NCBI GenBank assembly: GCA_035041965.1
Contig: JAPYMA010003017.1
Location: 1 to 64,000, forward strand
Direction of reading: 5' to 3'
DNA length: 64,000 nucleotides
Source: Anisakis pegreffii
Taxonomy: Eukaryota; Nematoda; Chromadorea; Rhabditida; Anisakidae
Shown here: piece after piece, positions 48,201-63,908 of the stretch
Position numbering within the stretch: position 1 is the stretch's first letter
Layout: every line of letters begins with the position of its first letter
Program-made: the position numbers and the translations under genes
The notes under the pieces: generated by a model
Database searches by the model: none
What the model saw: only the letters and a program-made list of their open reading frames with translations
Told to the model about the DNA's origin: nothing

Positions 48201-50877
48201 GTTATCCATCCGAATATTAGTGTTGAAGTTTAGTAGCAGCAAAAGTTTTGATGGAATTTCAGTTGTTACATAAACGTTTCAACGAGGATCCGTCACTGTC
48301 GATGGCTTATGCGAGTGCGTTGTGTGTTAGTGGATGTGGTAATTTTGTAGTGATTGGCTATAGCACTGGTCATATTGATGCGTTCAACATTCAGAGTGGT
48401 TTGCATCGTAAAGCTTTCGTGGCGAATCAAAAAACACAAACTGCACACTCAACTATCGTCAAGGGTATTGCGTTGGATGCACTCAATAAACAAATGGTAT
48501 GTGCTCTTTTTAGGATTTGGCTGTTAGTTTTTAAGATGTCACAGTTCAAAACGAAGCAGTTTTTTCATTAGTAACTTTCCATTTTCATTGTATTGTTGAC
48601 ACCCATCATAATCACTTCATCGAATTTATTTATGACGTTTCAGATCTCGTGTGAAGAGAGTGGACTGGTTCGTTTTTGGATTTTTACGAGCTGTAAGTTA
48701 ATGGCTGAGCTACGAGTGCCCGCAGCAATAAGATGCTTCGAAATGAGTGCATCAAATTCACTGTTGGCATTGGCGGTGGAGGACAATTCGATTGGAATTA
48801 TTGATGCGTTATGCAGACGAACGGCCAGAATTATGAGAAGCGCGCATCGTGCTCATATCACATGCATTGAGTTCACACATGACGGGAAGTGGTTGCTGAG
48901 TGCCGATAAAGATGGCTTATTGAAGGTTGTTCATAATTTTTGATGATGTCGTTGGAAATTCTCATCCAAAACAAGAAAACTTTCTTCCCTGATTTGCTCT
49001 AGTGATTTCTGATCAATTCGGTCTCTGTGCTGGAACGGAATGAAATTATTGAGATGTTGAATGTATCAAGAGAGGATTAGATCCAGTAGTTTTATGGCCC
49101 AAAAGTTGGAATTGAATCCATTATTTTCGTTCAATCGGAAAATTCTTCTTGAAGAGTTGTTCATTGAAAAGTGTGAATGCTATTTGTGTATGAAGTATAA
49201 ACGATAGCAGATGGATTTGGATGATTTGAATGAATAATTTTGTTTAGATATGGGATTTAGTGACGAATTGTCTCATCGATGTGATGCGATGTACGAGCCA
49301 TTGTGTTTCGATGAGTTTCTCACCAGCAGGCGAATATTTGGCGACTTGTCACGACGGACAAAAGGGAGTCTTCTTGTGGGCCAATAAAGCGCTCTTCACT
49401 GCGGGCATTCATATTAAAGCGTTACCGATCGACTTTGTACCTTCCGAAACGGTTGCATTCCCTCTGACAAGGTATGACCGATCTTACTATTCAGTTGACT
49501 GAACTCATTATCATTATTACTCCGATTCCTAATTTTCATTGTTTTGATCATTTTCTTGTTATTTTTTCAACGTATTCGTTCGTATATCACTCAGCATTTA
49601 ATGAACATGTGATGTACGTCAATGTCTTGATCGTTGATTACAATCCAATTGGGAATTTTTATTGATATTGTGCTCAGAATTGCAATGATTAATGTTTTAA
49701 GAATTTGCGATCTATTTGAATTGATATAGACGACATCACTGGCTGAGTTTCTGTTTGAGGAGTGATGTTGTGCAGGACGATGAAGTCGTTGAAATCGAAG
49801 ATGAACAGATTTGTGACGAAGCTGCCGACAAAGAATCAAATACTATCAACGATCTTATAACGTTGTCTGGATTAGCGCCTCCTCGATGGGCGAATCTGCC
49901 GAATTTGGATGTGATTCGTGAACGAAACAAACCAATCGAACCGCCCAAAAAACCTAAATCCGTACCGTTCTTCTTGCCATCCACATCGACTCTCGAAGGA
50001 TTCGAGTTCGAAAAAATGGACAGCGCAGAAAACGAAGAAGAGGAAAGGAGAAAAACGATTATGGCAAAAAGAAGTCTTCTGGAAACAGAGACGTCGTTTG
50101 CATCTTCTCTAATGAAGTGATCTTTTTCTCAAAATTATTTTGTTCGATTTTCTTAAAGCATTTAATTCAGTGCAGTAGACACGAAGGTTTACGTAAGTTT
50201 AGTTTTTGGTGATCTTGAAAGGAATTGTTGTAAACGTCATGTATGTATGATGTCGAGGTAGAAGTTGGAATGTGAGGGGAATTATCCGTTCTCTGATGTA
50301 AGAGCTGGAAATAGCCGAGCCATTTGAAGTGACTGAATGAATGCTTATGTAATGTCAAAATAATGAAATGTATTCAAAACTGATATTTTATTTAAGAGCG
50401 AATACTGAAGAGGAACTTAAAAGGTCGTTCGACTTGTTAAAATGGATGAATATCTCATCAATAGATTTTCAAATCCGGACACTTCCACAAAGAGTTCGTT
50501 AATTTTGTTAATAAAATGTATTTATTTGCAATTCCATGTTGAGTGTTCTTTTTTTGAAACATTTGTACTCGACTTCTCGAAATTAACAAGGTGTTTCAGT
50601 AATTACCGTCTCATTTCAGGCTCTTTCGTCTTTCCTTCGAATGCTTTTAGCAGTTTTGCGAAGTGAACGTGATTTCGAATTGGTGCAATCGTATATGGCA
50701 ACTTTTTTGAAAATTCATCGAAATGTTTTGTGGAGTGATGAAACTGGCGATGACTTGGAAATAAGCAAGTTACTGGAAGATCTGTTGAATGAACAGAAAC
50801 GATTGTGGTCACCGTTAGACGCGCTGATCGCCGACAACTCTGCAATTATTCAATGGACCAAATCCGCACTCATTTGA
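45224..50877 (+). CDS. UTP21: WDR36/UTP21 homologue, SSU processome WD40 protein
   Basis: UTP21 acts in the nucleolus in the U3 snoRNP/SSU processome during 18S rRNA maturation. Exons: 45224-45498, 45972-46189, 46411-46624, 46911-47192, 47457-47567, 47756-47904, 48096-48127, 48263-48496, 48644-48925, 49248-49471, 49730-50116, 50397-50493, 50620-50877 (TGA). They join in phase to 920 residues against about 950 for human WDR36. Family blocks: ATYLNKIIVGSRLG, AIDVLAVGLRNGKIHLHN, GADNTLKTWIFD, CGNFVVIGYSTGHIDAFN, THDGKWLLSADKDGLLK, WANLPNLDVI with KPKSVPFFLP, and the terminal Utp21 domain (RSERDFELVQSYMATFLK ... KSALI). Two tandem beta-propellers occupy about residues 1-660. The ATG at 45224 is the first after an in-frame TAA. 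The 32-base exon 7 rests mainly on phase and is the weakest call. Confidence 0.92.
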
Positions 50878-52279
50878 TATCAGAGTTTTTCTTTGGTTCA
50901 TCTGTGATTGTCGACGTGTTCTTTCGTATTAAGAGATTGCAAAGGAATATATTCGTAAGTGTGGCTGAGGAATATGGACATATTCAGAGAACGTTTCGCA
51001 TAAAGGATCTATTCTTCAGTTGAAATCTTTGAAAACTTATGAGTGAACTGTAAGAATGGGAATTCATCATCTGATTAATGAGATAATGCAACAATCGTTT
51101 TTCTTATTGTTGCGTTCATGTCAAATTGTTATAATTTGCTTTTTTCAGAGATTTTTATTATTTTTCACAGTGTTGTTACTCGTTGTTTGTTGTTACTGTT
51201 GTCGTTTTTTGATTGTAATTTTTTCACTGGATTATTGTTATTGTGGTTGTTGTTGTGTTTTTGATGTTGATTATTGGTTATTGTTGGTCTTACCATGAGA
51301 GTTTGTTGCTAAAGGAGAATGAAAGAATATTTATTTTCGATCAAATAAGCGTTTGTGTTGAATCGAAACGCAAAACATCGTCAACGCTTACAACTAGAGA
51401 AGTGCAAATTCATGTGAGTGTTAGTACACTAATAGGAAGCGAGTTTGAAGTTTATTCAAATTGTTTAGCGGATAATATCCGCGGTTGAAAACAAGCACAA
51501 TTATAAGATTGTTGATTAGGTAATGTCAATTAATTTATATAGTACTGATAGAAGTGACCTCTGATTTGGATGAAACAAATTAAGCGAGTACCAACTACTT
51601 CTGTTCGTTGAACTGAGTGGGTTCGGTGACTAATTAAACAATTCATTGAAAAGTTTATCGCATGCGTGGCTGAGCTCTGATCAGTTAAATCACGGATTAT
51701 TAGTGTCGCTCTTCTCTCATTTTGTTTATGCAATTGGCTGAAAGTCAGCTGAAAAAGTACTAAATAACATCAAACTGCAGCCAAACGATTGTGGTCTGCA
51801 CGAAAAAAACCTGCACTCCTTGGAAAAGATTCCAATGAGCCTTCAGATGAATGATGGAATCTGAAAAATCGCATTTTCTCAAACATTCACTCCACCAAAA
51901 AAAGAAATATAGAAATTGCATTCCTCCTCACCAGATCCTCGGCTCCAGTTTACACGTAAGCACTGGAACGATATATATCATCTTGAAATTATCCTCCTCG
52001 ACTAGATTTTTTTTCACATCGGCGGCTGAAACAGTCCTTCAAAGTGTTGTGACAAATGATTTAACAGGTTTGTATGAATGGGCAGTTATTCAGCAGCTTT
52101 ATTGCAAATTGCATATTTCTGGGACGTGCTCAATAATCTTTTTGCTGCCGTAAAAATTTTGAGGAAAAAAGCAGGAAATAGTCGATTTTCTGAAGGTACC
52201 TCACTTTGTCTCATTTCAGTACGCTGTATATCCATCGATCAATCTGCATATTACTTCACAGGCATTAGAGTAATCAATT
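50878..52279. other. 3' flank of WDR36 and intergenic DNA
   Basis: A T/G-rich run near 51150-51300 (repeated TTGTTG and TTATTG words) may belong to the 3' UTR. A 100-codon + frame at 51851-52153 is not recognisable. No RNA gene seen. Confidence 0.4.
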
Positions 52280-54450
52280 CAAGATAACGGTGTTCATGGG
52301 TTTGCCCGGCAACATGGTGGCTTCTCAACATCATCGAATTCCCCAGATTGTTTGCTCTTAGAAAAGTAAACATATTATTGGGCGATTTTGCTTACCTCCA
52401 GAAAAGTAGCTGATTTTCTGAAGGATATCAGTTGTTCAGCACCGCTTGCTCCAATACACTACATCTGTATTGATAAATACATTCATTAGCTCAGCAGTTT
52501 GAGGACTAGCAACATCGGGCATAGCGCACTCTCAGCATTACCCAGTAACATATGACTTTATGTAAACCATTCGATCCAGCTGAACCTCTAGATTTAGAAA
52601 AACATGTTTTGTTGAGCAGTTCTGCTGTCTTGAGAAAATATGGCTAATTTCCTAAAGTTATATCAATAACAAGCGCAAAGTCGCTCATTAACATACACTA
52701 TCACTATAGATCAATATCAACGCATTACTATTGCTCTGTATTGGTTACCATCCTTACCATCTTCAAGGTACCCGTACTCTCAAGATTGTCTGATAACATA
52801 TGAATTTATTTGCACCATTCAATTGCTCAGAATCTCAACGTTCAGAATGTCATAAATTTTGCGGAGCAATTATGATTAGATATGGAGATGCAGCTATTTT
52901 TCTAATGCTATAGGGGTTGCCACATTCAAGCCTACCGTACTCTCAGCTTTCACCGATAACATATCAATTTCTTCACACCAATCCATCGACCAGAATCTCT
53001 GGATTCAGAAATATATATATCTTTTCGGGCGATTCTGCTTAGTTGAGGAGATATAGCTATTTTATTAAAGCTATCTCAATTAGCGCAGTGGTGCTCATTG
53101 AAATGCATTGTATCACTATAGATCAATAGATACTATACATTACTACAGAAATATAGTTTTGATATATTCAAGCCAACCGTCTTCTCAGGTTTGCCAAGCA
53201 ACATATTGATGTTTTTGCATCGTTCGATCGCGCAGAATCTCTGCTTTCTGAAAATGAAAATATCGATGAAAAATTGCCCCTCTATGAGGAGATATAGATA
53301 TTTTTCGGATGCTATAGGGGTTGCCACATTCAAGCCTACCGTACTCTCAGCTTTGACCAGTAAATTATCAATTCAAGAATGAGGAATTGCTCCACAGAAT
53401 ACATGTTTTTCCGAATGCAGAGATCCAGATGGATCGAATGGTGTGCAAAAATTCAGATGTTACAGGGTAAACTTGAGAATGCGGTAGGCTCGAAAACGGT
53501 ATCGTGGCAATCCGTATTGCATTGAGAAAACAGCTATATCTCATCATCAACTCATAATTGATTGGCAAAATTTGTATTATTCTGAACGTAGGGATTCTGA
53601 GCAATCGAATGGTGCAAAGACAATCAACTGTTAACGGGCAAGCTTGAGAGTACTGGGACCATGATAATAGTAACCTCCACAGCTCTAGAATAATGCATAT
53701 ATTTATCAACAATGATCAGTATATGAACAGAGATTACGGTAGGCCTGAAGATGGGAAACCGTATAGCATTGGGAAAATAGCCATATCTTCTCAAGAAAGA
53801 AGAACTGCTCAAGAATATGTTTTCCTATATGTTTTCCTGAATGTAGAGATCCAGCTGGATCGAATGATGTAAAATAATTCACATGTTACAGGGCAAACTT
53901 GAGAAGACGGTAGCTTTGAAGGTGCCATCCGAGATAGTATTAATAAAATGCCTATATCTCTTCAACTAAGCAAAATTGCTCAGTAAAATCTATAATATTT
54001 TGAATTTAGGGGTTCTGCTGGAGCGAATAGCGAAAAGAAACTCACATGTTTCCGCGTGAACCTGAGAAGACGGTTAGCTCGAAGATCGCGATCCGCATAT
54101 TGCTGTATTAACGTATTAACTGCTCTATAGTGATCAATGAACATGACTGACGAGCGCGACTGCGCTAATTGAAATAGATCTAAGAAAATTGATATATCTC
54201 CTCAGCTAAGCAAAATCGCTCAGCAAAATATATGTTTTCCTGAATGTAGAGATCCAGCTGGATCGAATGGTGCAAAATAATTCACATGTTACCGGCCAAA
54301 CTTAAGAGTACGGGTACCTTGAAAATGGTAAAGATGGTAACCAATGTAAAAGTAATGCGTTGATATTGATCTGTAGTGAGAGAGTGTATGTGAATGAGCG
54401 ACTTTGCGCATGTTAATGATAAAGCTTTATGCATTTAGCCAGAAAAATAG
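52280..54450. repeat. Palindromic array of diverged tandem monomers
   Basis: Left of about 53370 the monomers (165-260 bases) read CACCATTCGATC-like start, GAATCTC, TTTTGCTGAGCGATT-like, GAGGAGATATAGCTATTTT, CAATTAGCGCAGT, ATCACTATAGATCAAT, GGTTACCAT, GGTACCCGTACTCTCAAG, GTAACATATGAATT. Right of it the same monomers run in reverse complement in mirrored order. For example, 52668-52830 matches the complement of 54243-54415, and 52990-53130 matches the complement of 54100-54260. Divergence between copies is substantial. No intact protein, though minus-strand frames across 53368-53812 repeat a short motif because of the repeats. Could be a satellite, a foldback transposon or an inverted duplication. 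Confidence 0.85.
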
Positions 54451-55660
54451 CTATCTTGTATTATATGATTTTCTGGAGGTTATCGCGGTTGTTGTGTTCA
54501 GAAATAACTATGGTAATGAACAGAGCGTAATCGGTTACCATATTGCTGTGAAATCGCTTACAGTGTATCGTACGAATTCGATGAGTGCCACAATTCGCAT
54601 TTGAATTCGCATGGAACGTGTTCTAAAATTTAAGTTTTAAGGGTGTATATGTGCAATATGTCAGTTTTTAAGGATACCTAAATGGATGGTCAACGCGTTT
54701 CTACTTATTAAAAATGAGAAATATTTTCTTCAGTTCGTTGACGGAATCACTATTCAACCGATTCAGTTGCAACGAAACGAGCTTTCACACCGAGTGCTGA
54801 TGTGCGATGGCTTTTGATAGTTGATTCATGGTTAAGCGATCGGATTTTTCCCAAATAACTTGCAAATAATCTGCGATAATGGGAACTGCGTAAGTATTGG
54901 TGCTTAAAAAGCTGCACATGTTAAATATTCACATTCGATAAACAGTCACATAAAATAAATGAGTCTGGCGTGATTTAACACATCGAAAATGATGACAAAA
55001 CTTCAACGTCACCCCGCTGAAAATATTATTCTCACCGATGAGTGTGTCAGTTAATAATTAGTTTATTGACCCTATTAAGTGAATTTTGTTGATATGGAGA
55101 GTGAGTGAATGAAGCAATCAGGAATCGTAAAGTAACGAACTGCGCGGAAACAATTTCATCGAGCAACTGATTAATTTAATGTTGCTCTCGATTCAACATG
55201 CCACATTAAATGATATAATCCGAAACGAACAAGTTCTTTTCGTCACTCAGCGGTGAATGGTTTTGCTTCGAGGTTCGTTTGTATTGCTTCATCCAGTTAT
55301 CATATCTGTGTAGTAGTGTTACGGGTGGATTGAATTCACTGATATTATATTGCAAACACAAACTAATGAGGTATGTTTCTGTTTGTGATAACATTTTTCA
55401 CTCATTGATCAACATGAATTTACAACTCTAATTTTGTGATCTTTCCTTCTAGGTAAAATGAACGAGTTGTTGGTTTACAATGGTGTGCTTCGTAGATATC
55501 TAATGAATAAAAGAACCTAATCGCTAGTTTATATGCTGTAGATTCAAATCTGAAGAATCGGAAGAAACGATGTTAGTTGACATATGGCTGTTACGTGAAT
55601 AGAGTTCAACTGAATGTTTGCGATCAATAATTATCCTTGAAATAATCAGATTCCTTTTCC
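54451..55660. other. Intergenic, no feature recognised
   Basis: AT-rich DNA upstream of the 7TM gene. No conserved frame or repeat noticed. Confidence 0.45.
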
Positions 55661-55673
55661 CATTTACAGGACA

Positions 55674-58267
55674 ATGCAAAACTGTTATAACTGCTCTCCG
55701 ATAGAAATCTGGTTTATCACAGATCGGTGAGTAACTTTATTCATGATAGGATTATGCGCATTTGAGTTGCGCGTTCATTTGATAGCATACCGCTAGTGTA
55801 TTTATCATTCCATATAGTCCTCGAAAACGCCCATATAATTTCGTAGGAATTATCTACCAACCCAAATGATCCCAAAAACCAATGCAACCACTTGATTTAC
55901 ACCGGTTTTTAGGCTTCCTATGATGTTGGCAACGATGTCAACATGGCGCATAGGTGGGCTGACTGGTGCGGCATGGTTCATTTATCCTACATATATACTG
56001 AGCATGTTAATCACGTCCTTTGTAATGTACCTGATAATAATGAAACTACAAAACGATATTATGCGTATATACACGTTTAATTTGTTGATAATAGCATGCA
56101 TTCCGTGCGATATCGTTACATTTGTTGATTCTTTGATGTGGAATCGTCGATTGGATATTCATGGGTAATTATTGCTGTTTAACATTATTCGAAGCTCATA
56201 TAATCCGGCGTGAAATGCCCTCAATGTGAATCAAGCAAATGAACAATTAAATTCTCTATAAACTTTCATTTCAAGTCAAGCTTTTCCGAATGTACAAAAT
56301 ACAATATGTTCTTGATGAGGCTTGCTACAGGGCTTCAGTTAGCATCGATACTTAGCAATTTAGCGAGTGCATGAGTCAGTAGTCTTTCAGGCTGGATGCG
56401 CTCGGCTTTCTCTGTGCTACACTGACCTATTTCGGCTTCACCGCTTATAAATTGCTATCTCTGTTCGTGCTGCTCGTTTTGATTTCATCATTTACATTTC
56501 CACAATATTATCGTCGAAAAGTTCACACACGGTAAACCATTAGCCGTTATTTTTTTCACTGAATTATTACTATCGTAAAAGATCAATTGCAATATCAACG
56601 AAAACTTTTATCAGAATCACTTTTTTCTGTGCAGTTTTCTTGCCAATTCATTGTTGTTAATCTAGAGTTGATCAACTGTTCACTAGGATTCTTTCTGAGT
56701 ACAGAAAACTGACAAGCATTTTCACAACAATCCATTTAGGAGAGTTTGAAATGAAATCGATCCTCTGAATTGACGAATTGCTTCTCTGAATAGGTGATGA
56801 TCATGGAAAAGTTTCAGCTTTTTCACAAAATGGTTAATAGCGCTTGATGTCTTATCGTTTGTGTTGACGATTCCGTTTATGACTACTTACGTGCTCTTAG
56901 ATCTGAAGCATGTGAATGTTCAAATGATCTTCATTGCCTATTATACCACTTATTCGAGTGCATTTCTTCTGTCGCTTGCTACGACGATCGTTACGATTCT
57001 GGTTAATGCTCACTTGAATTCATTCATTTAAGTAATATACATTACTTTGACCGTTCTGTTGAAATCAATAAAGAGAGTTGGATTGTAAACTACTTTTTAT
57101 TAATGCCGAGATTGTGCACTTTTAGTTGAATCAGGTAAACGTTTCTCGTAGAAATGTTTTTGTTCATTTCACGTCATTCGACACTCATTCAGCTCGTTTG
57201 CTCAATTCTTGAATTGTCGTCAGCTTTCAAGCATTCATTCATTCTCTCAGACCAATGAAATATGCTTTATAGGCTATCGTATTAGCTCTACGAAATGAGA
57301 AGAATGCTGTGGGCGCTCCTCAAAATTTGGTCAACCACAAGAAATTAACAACGGCATTTACACTGTACACCATTCCGATACATCTTATGAGCATACCTTT
57401 TTACGGTAAACGACTTGCGCTTTTCCATTACTTAATTCCAACTATCTTAAATTTTGCCCATTTTTGACTGAAAAAATGAACTAACTGTACCATCATGTTA
57501 TACTTTCTTTTGTATATATCTGAGAAAAATCTAGACGATCTGTGAGCAAATTTAAACTGTAGATGATAACCGATAAGAATGGAACGGATCACGAAAATGC
57601 TTCGTTTGAAAGTATTGCGAAATTATTGATCACTTTCATCACAAATGTTCACTTTCAGTGGAGCTGATACGCATATCCCTTCAAGTTCTGATACCGAGCC
57701 ACGAATTTCACTTTAACGTCATTACAATATCAAAGTTTATCAGCTATGTACGTTAAAATAAGCAGTTGCTTATTGCGATGGTTGTTTGTGCCTGAAGATT
57801 GATCACTGAATTGATCCGGCGAAATTCCGTTTTGAATATTTATTGCATGCAAATTTTTGAAATTCATCTCTATTTCCTAATCTGTCTCTAACACCTGGCC
57901 TGATATGCAAAAGAGAATCAATGAAACTTTAATAATTTTACTCAAATGGATTGACTCTTTACGGGCAGTTGTTTATGAGTGTTTAAGTGTAGCTAAACTT
58001 GTCATAAGACTTGTTGTAAAAGGAACAATCCAAACAAAAAGTCTTCATTTGCAGGTACGCACAATTGTTATCTGTTTATCGGCAATAATCGCGTTACCGA
58101 TGTTTCAACGTGCCACCATTCAAGTCTTCAAATCACTCGTTCGTCTCGATTTCAAGTCATTGCTTAGAAATGTACGAACTACCAATAGAATTGGTCCACT
58201 CCAGCCAGGGAATACAATTTGCGTACGAGAAATGGCCATGTTGAGACAACATCGGGGAACCATCTGA
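55674..58267 (+). CDS. Nematode-type seven-transmembrane receptor
   Basis: Seven exons join in phase to 354 residues: 55674-55726, 55913-56164, 56391-56531, 56818-57001, 57273-57405, 57659-57747, 58055-58267 (TGA). Hydrophobic helices at about residues 37-60, 72-93, 105-135, 154-176, 187-217, 233-258 and 273-300 make seven passes with a short N-terminus (MQNCYNC) and a basic 50-residue tail. Length and layout resemble the serpentine chemoreceptor families of nematodes. There is no DRY motif after helix 3 (FPQYYRRK is there instead), nor a clear NPxxY. An acceptor TTTACAG ends 4 bases before the ATG, typical of a trans-splice site. I could not assign an sr- subfamily; ligand and expression unknown. 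Confidence 0.85.
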
Positions 58268-58396
58268 AGCTTCATACTAGAGTCCAGTGTGAAACAACAT
58301 TTCTTCCATTTTGATGGCGAAAGTGAGATTTCGAATGCGGAAGTTCATGAAATTCAGAACGTGTAAATGATTTGTTGTGTTGTGAATGAATGAAAC

Positions 58397-58402
58397 AATA
58401 AA
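58397..58402 (+). terminator. AATAAA polyadenylation signal of the 7TM gene
   Basis: AATAAA lies 130 bases after the 7TM stop codon, a normal distance for a nematode 3' UTR. Confidence 0.55.
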
Positions 58403-61400
58403 CCAATGTTGTATTATTCACATCTCAATTGACCTCATTTCATACGAATATGAATCAAATTACCATATAATTCAAAACAAAAAACCAATACAATTCATAC
58501 ATACAAAAATTTGTGCAGCAGCATTCCACGTTAATTTTTTTGGTATTCCATCAATCCCTACAAGCAAATCGTAATCGAATATACACAAACAAAGACTTAT
58601 CAAAACAACGATAAATGAAATAAGCAATTGTGATCCAATTTCATGACAAAAAAACTTTCTTAATAGAAATACCACTTTCCGAGGCTTTTCAGTTTGTGTG
58701 TGTCAGGCAGATTTTCAGGAAAGCCAACAAATGAACGAATAGATATCAGACTGAAACAATTCCCTTTCACACCCTTCAAATTGTGTATGTCATTTTATTT
58801 TCACTACTGATCGAATTCAACATTTACACCAAAGAATACACCAATGATATTCGCGAATAAGAACAATTCAATTCATTATGCAAATACGAGAACAATAAAA
58901 GTAATTTTTAGTGGATTGTAACTGATAAAAGTAGAAAATTGATAGTGTGATGACGAGTAGAACAGCAAAATTGGTGTAATCGAAATACGAGGAGGGCTTA
59001 ACGCGCATACATAGATCAACGTGAATAATACAATAAATTAATTAATTCAAAATCAGAGTACTATGAAAACAATAACATAACATTCAACAATGATGAGAAA
59101 GCACAATACGGTTGAGAATGGATGACCAATTGAAACTAACTGATGTGATTCGATTTCAGAACGTTACTCATTTACAATAAGTAATTGAAACAAAACAACA
59201 ATAACAGATGTGAAGAGATTCATTGTACGTGAGAATAATATTCAGTGATACAACATTACTTCATACAATAAAAATACTTTCATATAATATTAGCACATAG
59301 TTTTCAGTTTGTATCAGTATCAGTGAAATGAGCGTTTCGGTGAAACTAAAACGATTTCGCACATCCGTCGATATTCTCAATTAACCGATTGATTGCCCAT
59401 AGTGTTCGAATAAAAAGCAATCAAGCGACAAGTAAAAAATGAATGCTCATCTCCCTGATGCGCATATATACATTAAGAGAGCATCTGCACTAAGAGACTA
59501 ATTCAGCAGCACTCATCTTGACTTATGCATTAGCTCGCAAAAGCCGTCTCTGTACACCACACACTCACTTGTTTGCATCGCTCGCTCATCTTTCTATGAA
59601 ACCACTCGGATAAACCGTTTCTTCAATTAAGACTACTCATTCAACCAACATTCAAACAGACATTCGAACACTTCTTTCAACGATATTCTGCTCTCCTCTA
59701 AATACAGAAATAAAGAAGAAATTATTATTAAAGATACAACTCTGAGAAATATCGAAAGTAAATACACACTGTTGAGAGATTCTCTCAGAAGAAAACTTGC
59801 ATTCACATGCTGTGTATGCTTCTAGAGCAGGCTTGCTCGCTGAATAGCGCCGCATTTGCTTGCTTAAACGTTAGTACGACACTATTAAACGAACTGAAAT
59901 CAGAAGTCAATGAAACAAAAGGAAGAAACTGAATTATTTTTCTAGAAATAAAAACAAATAATAACAAAAATTTACACTAATCAATAATGAGACAAGATGG
60001 ACATTGAGGAACGGATTTTTCATAAATGAAATTATGCGAGAAAAAATGAAGAAATCAGTGATTAAAAGACAAGTAATACGGTTTCATAAAGGGCATCATT
60101 GTGGTGATTGGATTATGAACTGATAAACGATCGTACTAATGGCAACTGACTGATAGTGGAGGTGCGAATGAATCTTAGAAATGAACGAATAGTTGCGTCG
60201 ACTTGAAATCGATGAAAGAAATTTTGAGAAGGTTCACACAACAAAAAATAAGATAATAACAACAACAACAACAACAACAAAACTGACAAGAAGAAACGAA
60301 TGAAATTAAATGCTTCTAATTTGAAATAAATGAACAATAACATATCAATTTATCATACAATTATAAGGTGCACATTTGCCATGAACACCGAAATAAAACA
60401 AAAATAATTGATGGATTCAGAACTAGTGTCTATCGCTATGATGAGAAGATTTGCAAATGCAGCTAATCGCTTTCTCAACAAATCATCGAAACACTGCCTT
60501 GAGCTGCTTTCTAGATTGTCAAAGTACTCGACGATAATGACTAAACGTTCACACTTTACATTCATCCCCGCCTGATAAACAGTCAACCGATTTAGCAGTA
60601 ATCAACTAAATAAACTGTGCCAGAAATAAAACTATGCTGATGAACTGACAAAAGTGTTATGTGAAGGAAAACGGTAATGTGCTGATGGCAGAATGGCAAG
60701 ATGCAATATGAGAACGAATGTTTTTCCAAGTGGTGGCCATCCATCCATCCATCCAATTCCGGTAATCAAACACTTAAAGAATTCGCAAAATGACTGACTG
60801 ATAATGAGGATTGTTAACCAAACGAAAACAATGCGCTATAATGGACACATATGAAAGATATCTTAACGGCATTCATCAAACACACAATACAAATGCTATC
60901 GTGATGAATATTCACACACAGTTAGCTATGATCAGACCATCAAATGAGACGGACGACAATAGTCATTCATACCTGTAGAAACGTTTCTAATGCAATTGTG
61001 CAGAATCAACGCTAAAAAATTACTAGTGAACACGAAATAATCACCCAACACTATCCATATTACCCTCATCCAACATTGCAATTATCAACATTCTGATTTT
61101 GACTACATAATAACAGTTGATTGCAACAAATCAAATGACAATCAAATAAACGATCAAACACATTTCATCACAATTTCATTTCCAGTGTCAATCAAAACGA
61201 TAAGCCGATGAAACGAGAGGAAATACATTCGACTACTACTGATAAGTCATTACTTGCTTCAATCCATCAATTGATCGAACCACCAAATGAATGATAATTG
61301 CTGACGCGTTCTACTGTTTTATCAGCATACTTTATCGATTATCACAATGGATGTAATTTATAGATGTGTATATTTATCAATTTGTGAAAATGGAATGTTT

Positions 61401-61572
61401 CGATTATTGCAAATAGTTTCATGATGGCATCCGAGTTAGCTTCGATCCTGCAAATCACCCGTTTCGCATAATTATCACCAACTATCACCACCGCAATCAT
61501 GTAATCAACATTATCTGTTATTAATTACTCAATTGGACGACGCACTACGAATGAAAACACAAATCGGGAAAT
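58403..61572. other. Gap between convergent genes, probable long kinase 3' UTR
   Basis: About 3.2 kb between the 7TM poly(A) signal and the kinase stop. The top strand is A-rich and T-poor across most of it, consistent with a T-rich 3' UTR of the minus-strand kinase transcript. It contains an (AAC)n run at 60256-60281 and CCATCCATCCATCC near 60735. No gene recognised. Confidence 0.4.
60256..60281. repeat. (AAC)n microsatellite
   Basis: About eight perfect AAC/CAA triplets in an A-rich context. Confidence 0.9.

Positions 61573-63908
<2,336 letters not shown>

Noticed and set aside
53368..53812. Minus-strand frames with a repeated internal peptide
   Set aside because: The repetition comes from the DNA monomers of the palindromic array. 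No conserved protein features.
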